A DNA stretch of 5,638 bases from Dehalococcoidia bacterium (GTDB lineage: Bacteria > Chloroflexota > Dehalococcoidia > Lucifugimonadales > Lucifugimonadaceae), in assembly GCA_012270805.1 (NCBI GenBank), contig JAAXHR010000300.1:4853-10490 (forward strand). The letters run 5' to 3'. The notes under the pieces are model-generated. The model saw nothing but the letters and a program-made list of their open reading frames with translations. It was not told the DNA's origin and ran no database searches. A program made the position numbers and the translations under genes. Position 1 is the stretch's first letter; each line of letters starts with the position of its first letter. Positions 5,102 through 5,638 of this stretch are shown in pieces.

Positions 5102-5638
5102 TTAAACCGTTATCGTCGCCATCTGCGATATCAGCTCGCTCGGGTCGCCATCCGCAGTCATCAACGATTCGCCCACCAACACCGCATTCGCTCCAGCGTC
5201 TGCCATGCGCTTCACATCGTCCGCGCTCCGCATTCCACTCTCAGCCACCTTCACCACATCGTCCGGGATCCGCTTCGCCAAGGCTGGGAACACGTCCAAC
5301 GATGTGGTCAGCGTCTTCAGATTGCGGTTATTGACACCAACAATCCGGGGTTCGGCGCTCGTCAACGCCACATCAAGCTCGGCAGCATCGAAAACTTCGA
5401 CCAGCGGCTCCATGCCGATACCCGTCGCCACGTCATACAGGTCCGAATACTGCACTGGATCCAAGATGGCGATTATCAACAGCACCGTGTCCGCACCAGA
5501 TGCTCGTGCTTGATAAATCTGGTACTCGTCGACCACGAAATCCTTTTCCAGCACCGCCACACCGTGACCGTGCGCCACATCGGCGGCACGTTCCAAATCC
5601 GTGAGCGAACCTCGAAAGAAATCCTGTTCCGTCAACAC
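5102..5638 (-). CDS. trpC: Indole-3-glycerol phosphate synthase TrpC, 5'-truncated by the window edge
   Basis: Cytosolic TIM-barrel enzyme that closes the indole ring of CdRP in tryptophan synthesis. Only 178 C-terminal codons are present; roughly 80-90 N-terminal residues, including the first catalytic Glu-Ser-Lys region, lie beyond 5638. Numbering from the window edge, visible motifs are LTEQDFF.GS (2-11), LEKDFVVD (30-37, usually LRKDF; the catalytic Lys is kept and the preceding Arg is Glu), LVEV (79-82), GVNNRNLKTL (101-110), ESG (133-135) and LVGESLM (154-160). The first codon here is GTG, read as an internal Val and not a start, because the family sequence continues upstream. The TAA stop at 5102-5104 is followed by trpF, the enzyme of the preceding pathway step, so the two are very likely co-transcribed. 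Confidence 0.94.
   Translation of the reverse strand: MLTEQDFFRGSLTDLERAADVAHGHGVAVLEKDFVVDEYQIYQARASGADTVLLIIAILDPVQYSDLYDVATGIGMEPLVEVFDAAELDVALTSAEPRIVGVNNRNLKTLTTSLDVFPALAKRIPDDVVKVAESGMRSADDVKRMADAGANAVLVGESLMTADGDPSELISQMATITV

Overview
The window reads as ordinary chromosomal DNA of a moderately GC-rich bacterium. All six genes that can be called with confidence lie on the minus strand. The aminotransferase looks like the ArgD-type proteins of Chloroflexota (Dehalococcoidia or SAR202-like lineages). Short dispersed repeats of the GTCATTCC...GGAATC kind are also common in such environmental genomes. The taxonomic guess is inference from remembered family resemblance; no search was run.

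In order of transcription, from high to low coordinates: a 5'-truncated trpC (indole-3-glycerol phosphate synthase, 5638-5102) is followed by trpF (phosphoribosylanthranilate isomerase, 5039-4365). The two enzymes catalyse adjacent steps of tryptophan synthesis. A repeat hairpin lies in the short trpC-trpF gap. About 320 bases without a gene follow (4364-4041). They hold a patch of short repeats and hairpins, then a likely promoter area. Next come a Gfo/Idh/MocA-family oxidoreductase with a TTG start (4040-3042), a beta-class DNA methyltransferase without a visible partner nuclease (2985-2083), plsY (acyl-phosphate:glycerol-3-phosphate acyltransferase, 2086-1484) whose GTG overlaps the methyltransferase stop by 4 bases, and an argD-like class III aminotransferase (1330-122). 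A further gene may begin at 72 and leave the window at base 1.

The genes do not form one pathway: tryptophan synthesis, membrane phospholipid initiation, DNA methylation and arginine or ornithine metabolism are mixed. The only tight couplings are trpC-trpF and methyltransferase-plsY. No phage, transposase, CRISPR array, tRNA or rRNA was seen.

The most interesting non-coding signal is the roughly 150-base leader of argD. It holds a terminator-like hairpin, then two interleaved perfect 7-bp complementarities that could form an H-type pseudoknot or two exclusive hairpins. The strands of these pairings cover a Shine-Dalgarno-like site and the ATG of a 15-codon upstream reading frame that ends just before the argD ribosome binding site. 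No clearly novel multi-gene system was found; the argD leader, the modular repeats and the repeat-derived extension of trpF are the items worth checking.
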